64,000 nt of DNA, taken from Chloroflexota bacterium (GTDB lineage Bacteria; Chloroflexota; UBA6077; FW602-bin22; CADDYW01). Both the position numbers and the translations under genes were made by a program. The stretch covers positions 1 to 64,000 of the forward strand of contig JAJPIK010000118.1 in the NCBI GenBank assembly GCA_021324795.1, given 5' to 3'. Below are positions 52,608 to 60,868 of the stretch, piece after piece. Each line of letters begins with the position of its first letter. The stretch's first letter is position 1. Below the pieces are notes generated by a model. That model was not told the DNA's origin. It did no database searches and saw only the letters and a program-made list of their open reading frames with translations.

Positions 52608-54177
52608 CAGCGTCTTTCTCCTTGGCCCAGAGGGTCAGCGTAAGCAATGCGAGTAGCACGATGAGCGGAAGCAGACTGTACCATCGGGGCAGGCGCAGGA
52701 CCATCCCCAGATTTCGATTGACGTCGCCACTGAGGAGCCGCGGCAGGAAAAACTGAAAAAGTGGGTCCGGGATCGTGATCGGCGCAAAATCTTGCCCACC
52801 GGTCGTCTCGATAAACGCGGCCACCAGCGACCATGCCGCGGTGCCCAACAGCGGGATCCGCCAGTTGGCCGAGTGCCAGGCCGCACTGATCCCCCAGGCA
52901 GAAAGGACTGCCAGGAAGGGGAGGATCGAGATCAGGTTGCGTGGGGCAGCGACAGCGAATCCGCCTTTCCAGTCGTAGTAGCAGGAGATGAGGACAAGGT
53001 AGGCACAGATGACAGCAATGGCAACGAGTAGCTCCGCTCGCCAGCGACGATCTCGCCAACCTAGTAGCGCCCCTGGTAGGGCGGCAAGTAAGAAAGGCGA
53101 CGAGAAAAAAAGCCCACGAAATGGACTGAAGGTGATGCCCCAGAACGCCGTCCAGGTCGGCCAGGAGAAACCCAGGAAGCCGTAGCTTCGCTGATCCGGG
53201 AAAAGCGCCAGGTAACGGTAGCTGGAGGTGAACGGCGACCCGAAACACACCGTGTTGTAAAACCCCAAAGCAATGGCGAAGGGCAGCGCCCCGCCGATAA
53301 TTCGCGCGAGGAGGACGCGCCGGGGCAGGAAGCTGGCGGCGTAGAGAAACAGGATACCGGCCGGGATGACAGAAGGGAAATCGGTGAGAACGGTCAGCCC
53401 GAGAATCGCCCCAACCGCCCAGAGATAATCGGGAGACAATCGACCGTGCTTGATTCGAAAGAGCAGGTAAAACGCCGCGAAGGTCAAGAACGCGGCAGTC
53501 ATGTGGTTGTAGAACACGGTCGCGTAGGGCAGCGCGAGCGTCCCCAGACCGCTGAGGAGGGTCACCATAAGACGAGTTTTTCCCGGTATGCCTACCTCTC
53601 CTAGAAACATGTAGACGAATAACCAGAGCAGCGCGGACGGCACGCTCACCGTAAAGAAGGTAACGACGTAGAGCCCGGCCGCGTACTGGATCTTATCGAC
53701 GAGTAAGCCCGAGCCGTTGGCGCGCAGCGTAGCCAGGAACGCGGAGTTGCTTGCCGCGGCGCGCGTCCAGACGTTCGCTAGAACCAACCCCTCGGCCACC
53801 TGAAACCCGGCGAAAAACGGCACTGCCAAAAAAGAGAGGCCGGGCGCCTTATCGGTGTACTGATGCCCCCGGTACATGGCGTAGTCCCCGGTCCAATGGT
53901 AGTAGTCGTCGATCACAAAACGGTGTTCCTCGACCAGCGACTGGACCAGCGAAAAGTGCGAGTTCTCATTCCAGTCCGCCCAGCGGGGGAGAAAGTAGGC
54001 GTAAGCGATCAGGAAGAGCAGAAAGATGCTGAGCCCGGAACTGACGAAGTGCCTGGGGCTGACCGGCTGCACGCGAGAGCCGGATGCCGCGAGGAAGGCC
54101 GCTGCCAGCGCCTCTTCAGAGAGAAGCGGCTCTCGCTTACCCAGCTTACTTAGCTGCCCCTGATTGGTGGTTTTCAT
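52591..54177 (-). CDS. GT39-like polytopic membrane protein
   Basis: A 528-residue protein with about 11 hydrophobic segments. The first loop holds WADWNENSHFSLVQSLVEE and YHWTGDYAMYRGHQYTDKAPGLSFLAVP, the pattern of dolichyl-phosphate-mannose mannosyltransferase-like proteins (acidic motif followed by KxPG). Likely transfers a sugar outside the membrane from a polyprenyl carrier. The ATG at 54177 is used; the ribosome-binding site is weak (GGAG at 13 nt). Its 3' end overlaps the next membrane glycosyltransferase gene by 17 bp. Confidence 0.72.
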   Translation of the reverse strand: MKTTNQGQLSKLGKREPLLSEEALAAAFLAASGSRVQPVSPRHFVSSGLSIFLLFLIAYAYFLPRWADWNENSHFSLVQSLVEEHRFVIDDYYHWTGDYAMYRGHQYTDKAPGLSFLAVPFFAGFQVAEGLVLANVWTRAAASNSAFLATLRANGSGLLVDKIQYAAGLYVVTFFTVSVPSALLWLFVYMFLGEVGIPGKTRLMVTLLSGLGTLALPYATVFYNHMTAAFLTFAAFYLLFRIKHGRLSPDYLWAVGAILGLTVLTDFPSVIPAGILFLYAASFLPRRVLLARIIGGALPFAIALGFYNTVCFGSPFTSSYRYLALFPDQRSYGFLGFSWPTWTAFWGITFSPFRGLFFSSPFLLAALPGALLGWRDRRWRAELLVAIAVICAYLVLISCYYDWKGGFAVAAPRNLISILPFLAVLSAWGISAAWHSANWRIPLLGTAAWSLVAAFIETTGGQDFAPITIPDPLFQFFLPRLLSGDVNRNLGMVLRLPRWYSLLPLIVLLALLTLTLWAKEKDAVDYSA

Positions 54178-54279
54178 CGGTGATGTCACGCTCCAGCGGG
54201 TATTATGAACCGCGACTTTGATTGCCACCGGCAATGCGCGAGGCCAAAATCGACCGGAATCCAGAACGCACTATTAAAT

Positions 54280-55191
54280 TTAAAAGTGTGCGAGAAGATA
54301 GCGGTACGCCGCGACGTTCTGGCGGGCAAGCAGACGCCGCTCTTGATCAGTGATGATCCCATAGCAGAGCCAGGGAATCAGCTTCGCCACGGACGTCACG
54401 CGCACCATCGCGGAAAAGATCTGGGCGAGCAGTGCGCCGTAATGCTTTCGAAAGAAGAGGCGCTTACTCTGATAGAGCTGAGTGCGCTTGACCAGGGGCA
54501 CCCGTCGCGAGCTTCCGCCGGCGTGATGGTAGGCCTTGACTTCGGGCAAGTAATAGATCGCCCAGCCGGCCTTCCACAAGCGGTAGCACCAGTCGACCTC
54601 TTCGGTATACATGAAATAGTCCTCGTCGAGCGTCCCGACGGACTCGGCCGCGCTGCGCCGAACGGCCAGGAGAGCGCCGGAAACCCAATCGACCAACTGC
54701 ACCTGCTGGCTGCGCGTTTCGGGATAGAAAGGGTACCCTGGCCAGCGGAGCCAGCGGGCGAGCCCGGTCAACAGCAGGACTTCCCCCCCTAAGGAGGGAA
54801 AGTCGGCGTACGAGCTCTGGAAGCTGCCATCCGGATTGAGGAGCTGACCGCCGAGGGCGCCAGCCTCCGGGTGGGTGTCGAGGAAATCGACAATCCGGCG
54901 GGCCGTCGACTCGATCAGCTCGGCGTCGCTGTTCAGCAAGAGGAGGTGACGCCCACGGCTGATCCGAATGGCCTGGTTGTTCGCGCGGGCGAAGCCAACG
55001 TTTTCCCGGTTGCGCAATAGAATCACGTCCGGAAAGTCCTCGGCTACCAGCTCGACACTACCGTCGGTCGAGCCATTGTCGACGACGAGCACCTCGTAGG
55101 CGAGGTTACTGCAGGTTGCTTTAACGGATTCCAAACAGCAGCGCAGGAGATCCCGCGTATTCCAGCTCACGACGACGATCGAAAGATCCAT
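54280..55191 (-). CDS. GT2-family glycosyltransferase (rhamnosyltransferase-like)
   Basis: A 303-residue GT2 enzyme: LSIVVVSWNTRDLLRCCLES, VLVVDNGSTDGS, NVGFARANNQAI, HLLLLNSDAEL (metal-binding NSDAE) and DEDYFMYTEEVDWCYRLWKAG. The FMYxEExDWCYR motif is typical of WbbL-like rhamnosyltransferases. The donor is not proven. The ATG at 55191 directly follows the stop of the O-antigen-ligase-like gene (TGAATG), so translation is probably coupled. Confidence 0.9.
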   Translation of the reverse strand: MDLSIVVVSWNTRDLLRCCLESVKATCSNLAYEVLVVDNGSTDGSVELVAEDFPDVILLRNRENVGFARANNQAIRISRGRHLLLLNSDAELIESTARRIVDFLDTHPEAGALGGQLLNPDGSFQSSYADFPSLGGEVLLLTGLARWLRWPGYPFYPETRSQQVQLVDWVSGALLAVRRSAAESVGTLDEDYFMYTEEVDWCYRLWKAGWAIYYLPEVKAYHHAGGSSRRVPLVKRTQLYQSKRLFFRKHYGALLAQIFSAMVRVTSVAKLIPWLCYGIITDQERRLLARQNVAAYRYLLAHF

Positions 55192-56571
55192 TCACCCGCC
55201 CTCGGTTTGGGGTCGCATGGCAGCAAAGGCGGCGAGAAAGCCAAAAAAAACCCAACTCTGGACAGTGTAGCGGTAGCCGGCGATCGTCTGGTTGTAGACG
55301 AAGGGAATGAACCAGTCGCCCAGCCCCATCGCGAAGAGCACCGCGAAAAGGCCACCGTAGGCACTGTTGACAAACCCCGCGGCGAAGCCGGTGCGCCATT
55401 GGCGCACGGCACGCCAACCGACGAAGACGAGGGCCAGGAGAAACCAGAGGAAGATGACTGCGCCGAGGATGCCGGTTTCGTCGATCACATCCAGATAATT
55501 CGAATGCGTCGACATCGAGAAAGCCGAGTCGGCGAAAAGATTCATATTGTAGACCGCGTAGCCCGCCGGGCCAGTCCCGAGAATGGGATATTGCCGAATG
55601 AGCTGGAGCTGCTGCTGCCAGATATTGATTCTGGTGAGGTCGCCTTTACTGACGGTCAAGCCCCAGACGATCTTGTAAAGCGTATCGAACTTCGCCACCA
55701 CTACTGCTGCCGTGACAAGCCCAACCACCGTGAAGAGGCGCCGTGAGCGCAAAAAAGTGATCACGAGCAAGACCACGAGCATGGGAGCCCAGCCAGAAAA
55801 CCAGAAGGTCTCCTTGATCAGGGACTTGTAAACCATGCCAAAGCAGAGGAGGAGGAGGCCACCGCGCAACCAGCGTGGGAGACGATCGTTGAAAAGTGCC
55901 TGGCCGTAGGCGAGGGCGACCACCCACATGTCGTAGAGGCCGTTGATCGACATGAACCAGATAAAACGCAGGGCGTTGGCATAGTAGGCGGCGTTTCCCA
56001 CCGCCCCGACCGCGAGAAAGCTCCAGGTCGCGATCTCGACGTAGCGAAGGTCGCGTCCGGTATTCAGCGCCAGTAACAGGGCACTGGCCGAGATGATCAG
56101 AACTGCTGTTCCCCCGAGCTGAGCCATCGCAAAAGTTGGCCAGGCGACGACGAGAGGGGGCATCACCACTCGGCCCGCGACGTAGGCCAAGACCCAGACG
56201 AGCATCAACCCCAACGTCGGCAGATTCACTGCCGACTGCAGAATGGTGAAATCTTTGCTCAAAACGGCGCGCACGAGCCAGATCCCCATGAGGACCACGG
56301 TGAAGATCATCGCGGCAACGACCTGGCTCTGAGTGCCCGTGCCAATCGACATGGGAACTACCGAAGCGACGAATGGCAGGAGCGCAACGCCGAGCTCCGG
56401 TTGTCGCACGGTCAGCAGTAGACCAGTGACGCCGGCCAGCAGCATCGGTAAGTTCCTGCTGTTGACCATCGGCAATCGCCCGTCTCCGAGCAGCGCCGCG
56501 GCGCCAAGCGTCCCCACGATCATCACTACGTAGAGAGGTGTTCGAGCTTGGACGTAATCTTGTCTTAACAT
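55192..56571 (-). CDS. O-antigen ligase/polymerase-like membrane protein
   Basis: A 459-residue protein with about 11-12 hydrophobic segments and a large periplasm-facing loop (about 300-365). That loop includes QQQLQLIRQYPILGTGPAGY and STHSNYLDVIDETGILG, matching the Wzy_C/WaaL pattern (His in HSNYLxxxxExG). It probably polymerises or ligates the repeat unit of the polysaccharide whose length the Wzz/BY-kinase would control. It is the first gene of the transcription unit that runs left from here; no clear promoter is visible. Confidence 0.87.
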   Translation of the reverse strand: MLRQDYVQARTPLYVVMIVGTLGAAALLGDGRLPMVNSRNLPMLLAGVTGLLLTVRQPELGVALLPFVASVVPMSIGTGTQSQVVAAMIFTVVLMGIWLVRAVLSKDFTILQSAVNLPTLGLMLVWVLAYVAGRVVMPPLVVAWPTFAMAQLGGTAVLIISASALLLALNTGRDLRYVEIATWSFLAVGAVGNAAYYANALRFIWFMSINGLYDMWVVALAYGQALFNDRLPRWLRGGLLLLCFGMVYKSLIKETFWFSGWAPMLVVLLVITFLRSRRLFTVVGLVTAAVVVAKFDTLYKIVWGLTVSKGDLTRINIWQQQLQLIRQYPILGTGPAGYAVYNMNLFADSAFSMSTHSNYLDVIDETGILGAVIFLWFLLALVFVGWRAVRQWRTGFAAGFVNSAYGGLFAVLFAMGLGDWFIPFVYNQTIAGYRYTVQSWVFFGFLAAFAAMRPQTEGG

Positions 56572-57006
56572 AGAGCTTCAGTAACCCGAGGGGCAGAACA
56601 TTTCCGGGGTATGATCAGAGGGCAAGCTCCGCCGTTGCGACGCCGCGTGCCGGGGGCACGCTAAGCCTCGGTCTCCTCGCCGCCTCTGTTCGTCGGGGCC
56701 TGCTCGGCGCCCTTCCCCTTAGGAGGTGGCGCTCTGCACCTTCCCGACTGCTTCCTCCACCCGTCGCACCTGGCTCACGAGCATCTCGGCCCGGCATCGC
56801 CGCTTCAGGAGCTAGGCCAACAGCGGCATCCTGACTGTACCCTACTCTTACTTCTCCCACAACGTCCCTTTAGTGGATTTCCTTCTCGGCCGAGCTATGG
56901 ACACCTTTCGCGCCATTTGCTCATTCCCACCAATCACTCCTACACTCCCCGGTGGACACCCTCTCCACCATGTGATCTAGGTCAAATGTTCTATTGGCGT
57001 GAAGAC
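56572..57006. other. 435-bp gap without a supported gene
   Basis: The sequence between the O-antigen-ligase-like gene and the terminator has no reading frame with a recognisable motif. An 81-codon minus-strand frame (56615-56860) is arginine/glycine-rich and looks like chance. A 6-bp hairpin CGTGCC/GGCACG lies at 56646-56660. The base composition and broken frames would fit a decayed mobile-element remnant, but I cannot show that. Confidence 0.45.
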
Positions 57007-57060
57007 ACCAAAAAGCCCGACCATCTGCTTCATTGAGCGCAGATGGTCGGGCTTTTTGGT
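57007..57060. terminator. Strong bidirectional Rho-independent terminator
   Basis: A perfect 22-bp inverted repeat (57007-57028 with 57039-57060) with a 10-nt loop. The GC-rich core (AGCCCGACCATCTGC) is flanked by A5 on the left and T5 on the right, so it can end transcription from either direction. It lies 54 bp beyond the stop of the minus-strand GT4 gene ending at 57114 and marks the boundary between two transcription units. Confidence 0.9.
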
Positions 57061-57113
57061 TAGCTCTGATTCAGGGGATACCGTGGTGCAAGTGAATTCT
57101 GGCAGAGGGGCGA

Positions 57114-58280
57114 TCAAGACTCCCGGTTCATCGGTCGGAGAGAAATGCCTTGGTTTACCGGTACTTTGGCCGGTTCGTTGAGGACAGTCAGATAGGCCTG
57201 GAGCGTCTCTTCAGCGGCTCGCTGCCAGGTGAAGTTTTGCAGAACGTGGTTACGGAGCTTGTCACTCGGTGGTTGAGCCAGGGCCTTTGCCACGGCCGCC
57301 CGGATTGAGCTCAGATCACTCGGATAACAATACTCCGCCAGGTTGCAAAAGTAGTCACGGGTCGAACCAATGGAGGTGGTAACAACTCGGCAACCACTCG
57401 CCGCCGCCTCCAGACTCACCAGGCCGGGGGTCTCACGCCAGGAAGGCAAGACGTGGACGGAAGCAAGCCGGTAAATTCCCGGCAGCTCGTCATGAGGCAG
57501 TCGATCGATGAAGGTGACGTTGCCCCGTGCTTCGGCCAATGCCTTGCATTCCTCCGCGTACTCTGGCTTGTGAGGCGTAGGCTGCCCGATGATCACGATA
57601 GGTATGGGGAGATCATTCAGTGCCTGCAAGAGACCGAGCTGATTCTTTACTGGCGAAACGGCTCCGACCTGGAGAACAAAATCCCGGATTCCATATTGTT
57701 TCTGAAAGAGAGCACTTGGCTGAGGAAGAGGCTCGAAGAGACTCACATCAATACCGTTGGGCACGACGTGTACTCTCCGGTAGAAACTGTCGCCGAGCAA
57801 AAACGTTTGGCGCAGGAGCTTCCCTTCCGATGCTGAATTGGGAAGCACGGCGAGCGCATCCTGGAGCATGCGGCGTTGCAGCCGCCAGCTCGTGAGAAGT
57901 GGGGACTTTGCGCGCTGCCAAGAGCAGTATAGACGCCTTGCCGTGGATTTGCCCCAAATTCTGGCACAGACCGCCCAACGCCCGCGAGTCGCCGTGGTGA
58001 GATCGAACCCATGGTCCAGCATGTCCCAGTAAATCGAGGAGAGGACGATGGGAATCTTGCGAGCCTTGAGTTTCTTGAAGGCGGCCCACGATTCTTCGAC
58101 CGTTTGGATATTGAAGACGTGAGCAAGGTCCGGAACCTGAACGTGATCGAGATCAGCTACTGTACACGTCTCGATCGTCACGCCTAGGTCTTCCAGCGCC
58201 GCCTTGGTCTTCAGCATCTGGATGGTATCGCCCCCTAAATTGCGATGCGCATCCTCGCGGTTGACCATCAGGACTTTCAT
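57114..58280 (-). CDS. GT4-family glycosyltransferase
   Basis: A 388-residue GT-B enzyme: MKVLMVNREDAHRNLGGDT, VHVVPNGIDVSLFEP, LQVGAVSPVKNQLGLLQAL and a C-terminal PSWRETPGLVSLEAAASGCRVV, the place of the usual ExFG...EAMA motif. The opening and the middle NREDAHRNLGGDTIQ are typical of polysaccharide-cluster GT4 proteins. ATG 58280 is preferred because homology starts there; ATG 58295 is in frame and neither has a strong ribosome-binding site. It is the last gene before the strong terminator. Confidence 0.88.
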   Translation of the reverse strand: MKVLMVNREDAHRNLGGDTIQMLKTKAALEDLGVTIETCTVADLDHVQVPDLAHVFNIQTVEESWAAFKKLKARKIPIVLSSIYWDMLDHGFDLTTATRGRWAVCARIWGKSTARRLYCSWQRAKSPLLTSWRLQRRMLQDALAVLPNSASEGKLLRQTFLLGDSFYRRVHVVPNGIDVSLFEPLPQPSALFQKQYGIRDFVLQVGAVSPVKNQLGLLQALNDLPIPIVIIGQPTPHKPEYAEECKALAEARGNVTFIDRLPHDELPGIYRLASVHVLPSWRETPGLVSLEAAASGCRVVTTSIGSTRDYFCNLAEYCYPSDLSSIRAAVAKALAQPPSDKLRNHVLQNFTWQRAAEETLQAYLTVLNEPAKVPVNQGISLRPMNRES

Positions 58281-58317
58281 GTCAATACCAGCCATTCAAA
58301 GGTGACGAGATAGGACT

Positions 58318-59460
58318 TCACACCTGCACCGCGACGTCCCGGCGCACGGACTCGGGATCACCTAACCGCTTGAGGATAACGTCCACGATGCGTTCGGCGG
58401 CATGGCCATCGCCGTAGGGACTGACGGCAGAGGCCATCGCGGCATAAGCACGCGGATTGTCGAGAAGGTGTCGAGCGGTGGTCACGATCTCTTGACGATT
58501 GGTTCCGACGATGCGCGCGGTACCGGCCTCGACGCCCTCTGGCCGCTCCGTCTCGTTCCGGAGCACAAGGACCGGTATTCCGAAGGTCGGCGCCTCTTCT
58601 TGGATTCCTCCAGAATCGGTAAGGACGAGATGGGCCCGCTTCAATAACTGAACGAAGTCAAGGTAGTCCAGGGGTGGCAGAAGGTGAATGCGCGGATGTC
58701 CGCTCAGCGTGCTTCGAACTGTCGATTGGACATTAGGATTAAGGTGAACTGGGTAGACGATCTCGACGTCAGAATAAGTATCTGCAATGTCGAGCAGAGC
58801 CTCGCAAATCCCCTGGAGGGGCGCGCCGAAGTTCTCACGGCGATGCGCGGTGACGAGGATGAGGCGGCCGCCTTGCAGAGAGCAGGGAAGAGGTCGCTGG
58901 CTATCTCGCGCGGCCACCTGCTGGAGCGCGTCAACGACCGTGTTCCCGGTGACGTAAATGTCGCTCTGTGAGATACCCTCGGCGGTCAGAGCCGCTGCCG
59001 CCGTACGGGTCGGCGCGAAGTGCAGCGTCGTCATGACGCTGATCAGGCGCCGATTGATCTCCTCGGGAAACGGGTAATATCGGATACCGGTGCGCAGTCC
59101 GGCTTCGACGTGGCCAACCGGGATCTTTTCGTAGAAACCGGCGAGTGCTCCAGCCATCGCCGTGGTTGTATCGCCTTGCACCAGGATAAAGCTCGGCTGG
59201 ACCTGTTGGATGACTTTGGTAACTGCCTCGAGTGCTCGCGCCGTGAGGGAAGACAACGCCTGATTGTGCGACATCAGCCCGAGATCGAAATCGGGATGGA
59301 TCTCGAAGACCTGAAGGATCTGATCGAGCATTTGGCGGTGTTGGCCCGTTACGCAGACCACGACCTCGGCTTCCGCTGATCGTCGCCGCAGTTCAGCGAC
59401 AATCGGTGCCATCTTGATTGCTTCTGGCCGGGTGCCGAAGATCACTAAAACTCGAATCAC
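58318..59460 (-). CDS. wecB: UDP-N-acetylglucosamine 2-epimerase (non-hydrolysing)
   Basis: A 380-residue WecB/MnaA enzyme that interconverts UDP-GlcNAc and UDP-ManNAc. It has VLVIFGTRPEAIKMAP, VQGDTTTAMAGALAGFY, HVEAGLRTG, FPEEINRRLI, VTAHRRENFG and TDSGGIQEEAP, all family signatures. The GTG at 59460 has GAGGGG 5 nt upstream. It supplies ManNAc for the surface polymer. It lies 37 bp upstream of the GT4 gene; the 235-bp gap before it is AT-rich and probably carries a promoter. Confidence 0.95.
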   Translation of the reverse strand: MIRVLVIFGTRPEAIKMAPIVAELRRRSAEAEVVVCVTGQHRQMLDQILQVFEIHPDFDLGLMSHNQALSSLTARALEAVTKVIQQVQPSFILVQGDTTTAMAGALAGFYEKIPVGHVEAGLRTGIRYYPFPEEINRRLISVMTTLHFAPTRTAAAALTAEGISQSDIYVTGNTVVDALQQVAARDSQRPLPCSLQGGRLILVTAHRRENFGAPLQGICEALLDIADTYSDVEIVYPVHLNPNVQSTVRSTLSGHPRIHLLPPLDYLDFVQLLKRAHLVLTDSGGIQEEAPTFGIPVLVLRNETERPEGVEAGTARIVGTNRQEIVTTARHLLDNPRAYAAMASAVSPYGDGHAAERIVDVILKRLGDPESVRRDVAVQV

Positions 59461-59695
59461 GTATTCCCCCTCTAACAGAGTCCCCACCCAGTGAAAGGAG
59501 CGAACTTCGCCCTCACACGATACCCATTGAGATAAATTCTGGGAAAGTTTAGGTCAGCATTCTTGGCTCGAAAACCGCAAGTTGGTTGAAATCCCTCTCC
59601 ACGGGATTGAGAAGCATCGATTCGTTTCTTTGTTGGGGATTATTAATTCCCCTAGATTGATTGGTCGATTATGTTGTCATCGCCTTGTTTATAGG
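59461..59695. other. AT-rich gap with small hairpins
   Basis: Between wecB and the GT2 gene lie two short palindromes: AATCCC/GGGATT around 59588-59610 and GGGGA/TCCCC around 59636-59653. The second may be a weak terminator for the GT2 gene. A promoter for wecB is expected here, but no clear -35/-10 pair stands out. Confidence 0.35.
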
Positions 59696-60868
59696 TCACG
59701 GACTGCTGCGGTTAAACCGATAACGTAATCGCACGCCCTGAAGGAATCCAAGACTCATGGCCGTGGTGATGATCAAAGCGATCACCACGGATTCGCAGGT
59801 AGCGGCAAGCCAGGGGATACCTCCCGCTATCCAAGAAGGACGAACCATGAACGGCCGGATCCGATAAGCGAAGGCCATGATCAGAAATCCTGAGAGCGCG
59901 AGGGGAGCTACTGAGCGGGTCAACCCGGCGAGGATGATCCCAAGGATTGCCAAAGTTGCCGTGGCAAGAAAGAGCGCCGACAAGGCAATGCGCTGCCGAT
60001 ACATTTCCGGAAATAGGCCGGCCTCGCCATCCCCGCGTGCATAGGCCCTGATTTGGGAAAACAGTTCACGCCACGCTGTCTTTAACCCCCATTCGACTTT
60101 CGCATCGGGAACAAATGCCCAGAGCCGGGTTTCGCGTTTCAACCCGATGTCAAAAAGCGTATCCTCAGCCGTCAGAGTAAGCCATTCTGGGAATCCTCCC
60201 ACACGCTGCCAGGCGGCTTTCGTGAAGGCAATCGACCGCGCAGAGGGCAAGAAATTGGCTGGATTCACCTCTTCAACCGGACGAATCAAGTAAGAGGCGA
60301 TGAGTGCAGCAAAAGTTGTCCGGGGAACGGCAAAATAGTAACCCGACACGACTTCGATGTTCTGATCGTCTGCAAAGGGACCGGTAATCGCCGCGAGCCA
60401 ATCCTGCGTAAGGATACAACCGGCATCGGTACACGCGATGATTGGGCCACGCGCGCTTTCGATAGCGAGGTTCCGACCCCGTGCAATGTTAGCGCCGGGG
60501 CACGATCGCAGCTTCACCGGAACTGGACAGTGAGCAGCGCGCTCCTGAAGCCGTTCGAAAGTACCATCAGTGGATCCTCCATCGACAATGACAATCTCGC
60601 TTGGCTGCCAGCTTTGGGACTCGACAGAGTCGAACCAGGCATCAATCGTCTGGCGCTCGTTCTTAACGGTGACGATCAGCGACACCAAGGGACGAAGAAC
60701 CTGGGGAGAGGGGAGTTGATAATGCCCCTCTGCCGAAGGATTCCAGGTATAGAGCCGCACCGTGGTTCGGTCGTCGAGGGGATAGCGATTCTGGAACAAT
60801 TCACTCAGGTAGCTGGTGAACTGCTCAACGCGCGGCATGATAAACATAACCGACCAGCCTTTGAGCAT
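59696..60868 (-). CDS. GT2-family glycosyltransferase with C-terminal membrane segments
   Basis: A 390-residue protein. The GT2 domain (about 60-290) has LVSLIVTVKNERQTIDAW, IVIVDGGSTDGTFE, IACTDAGC (metal site as TDAGC) and LTAEDTLFDIGLKR. Three or four hydrophobic helices follow (about 295-380), as in membrane-anchored exopolysaccharide GT2 enzymes. A REP-like half-element is translated as YQLPSPQVLRPL just before the GT2 domain. The ATG at 60868 overlaps the asnB stop (TGATG). Confidence 0.87.
   Translation of the reverse strand: MLKGWSVMFIMPRVEQFTSYLSELFQNRYPLDDRTTVRLYTWNPSAEGHYQLPSPQVLRPLVSLIVTVKNERQTIDAWFDSVESQSWQPSEIVIVDGGSTDGTFERLQERAAHCPVPVKLRSCPGANIARGRNLAIESARGPIIACTDAGCILTQDWLAAITGPFADDQNIEVVSGYYFAVPRTTFAALIASYLIRPVEEVNPANFLPSARSIAFTKAAWQRVGGFPEWLTLTAEDTLFDIGLKRETRLWAFVPDAKVEWGLKTAWRELFSQIRAYARGDGEAGLFPEMYRQRIALSALFLATATLAILGIILAGLTRSVAPLALSGFLIMAFAYRIRPFMVRPSWIAGGIPWLAATCESVVIALIITTAMSLGFLQGVRLRYRFNRSSP
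60695..60720. repeat. REP-like half-element within a coding region
   Basis: The minus strand reads CTCCCCTCTCCCCAGG, translated as LPSPQ ahead of the GT2 domain. It resembles one arm of the dispersed palindromes at 26332 and 51330. Confidence 0.4.
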
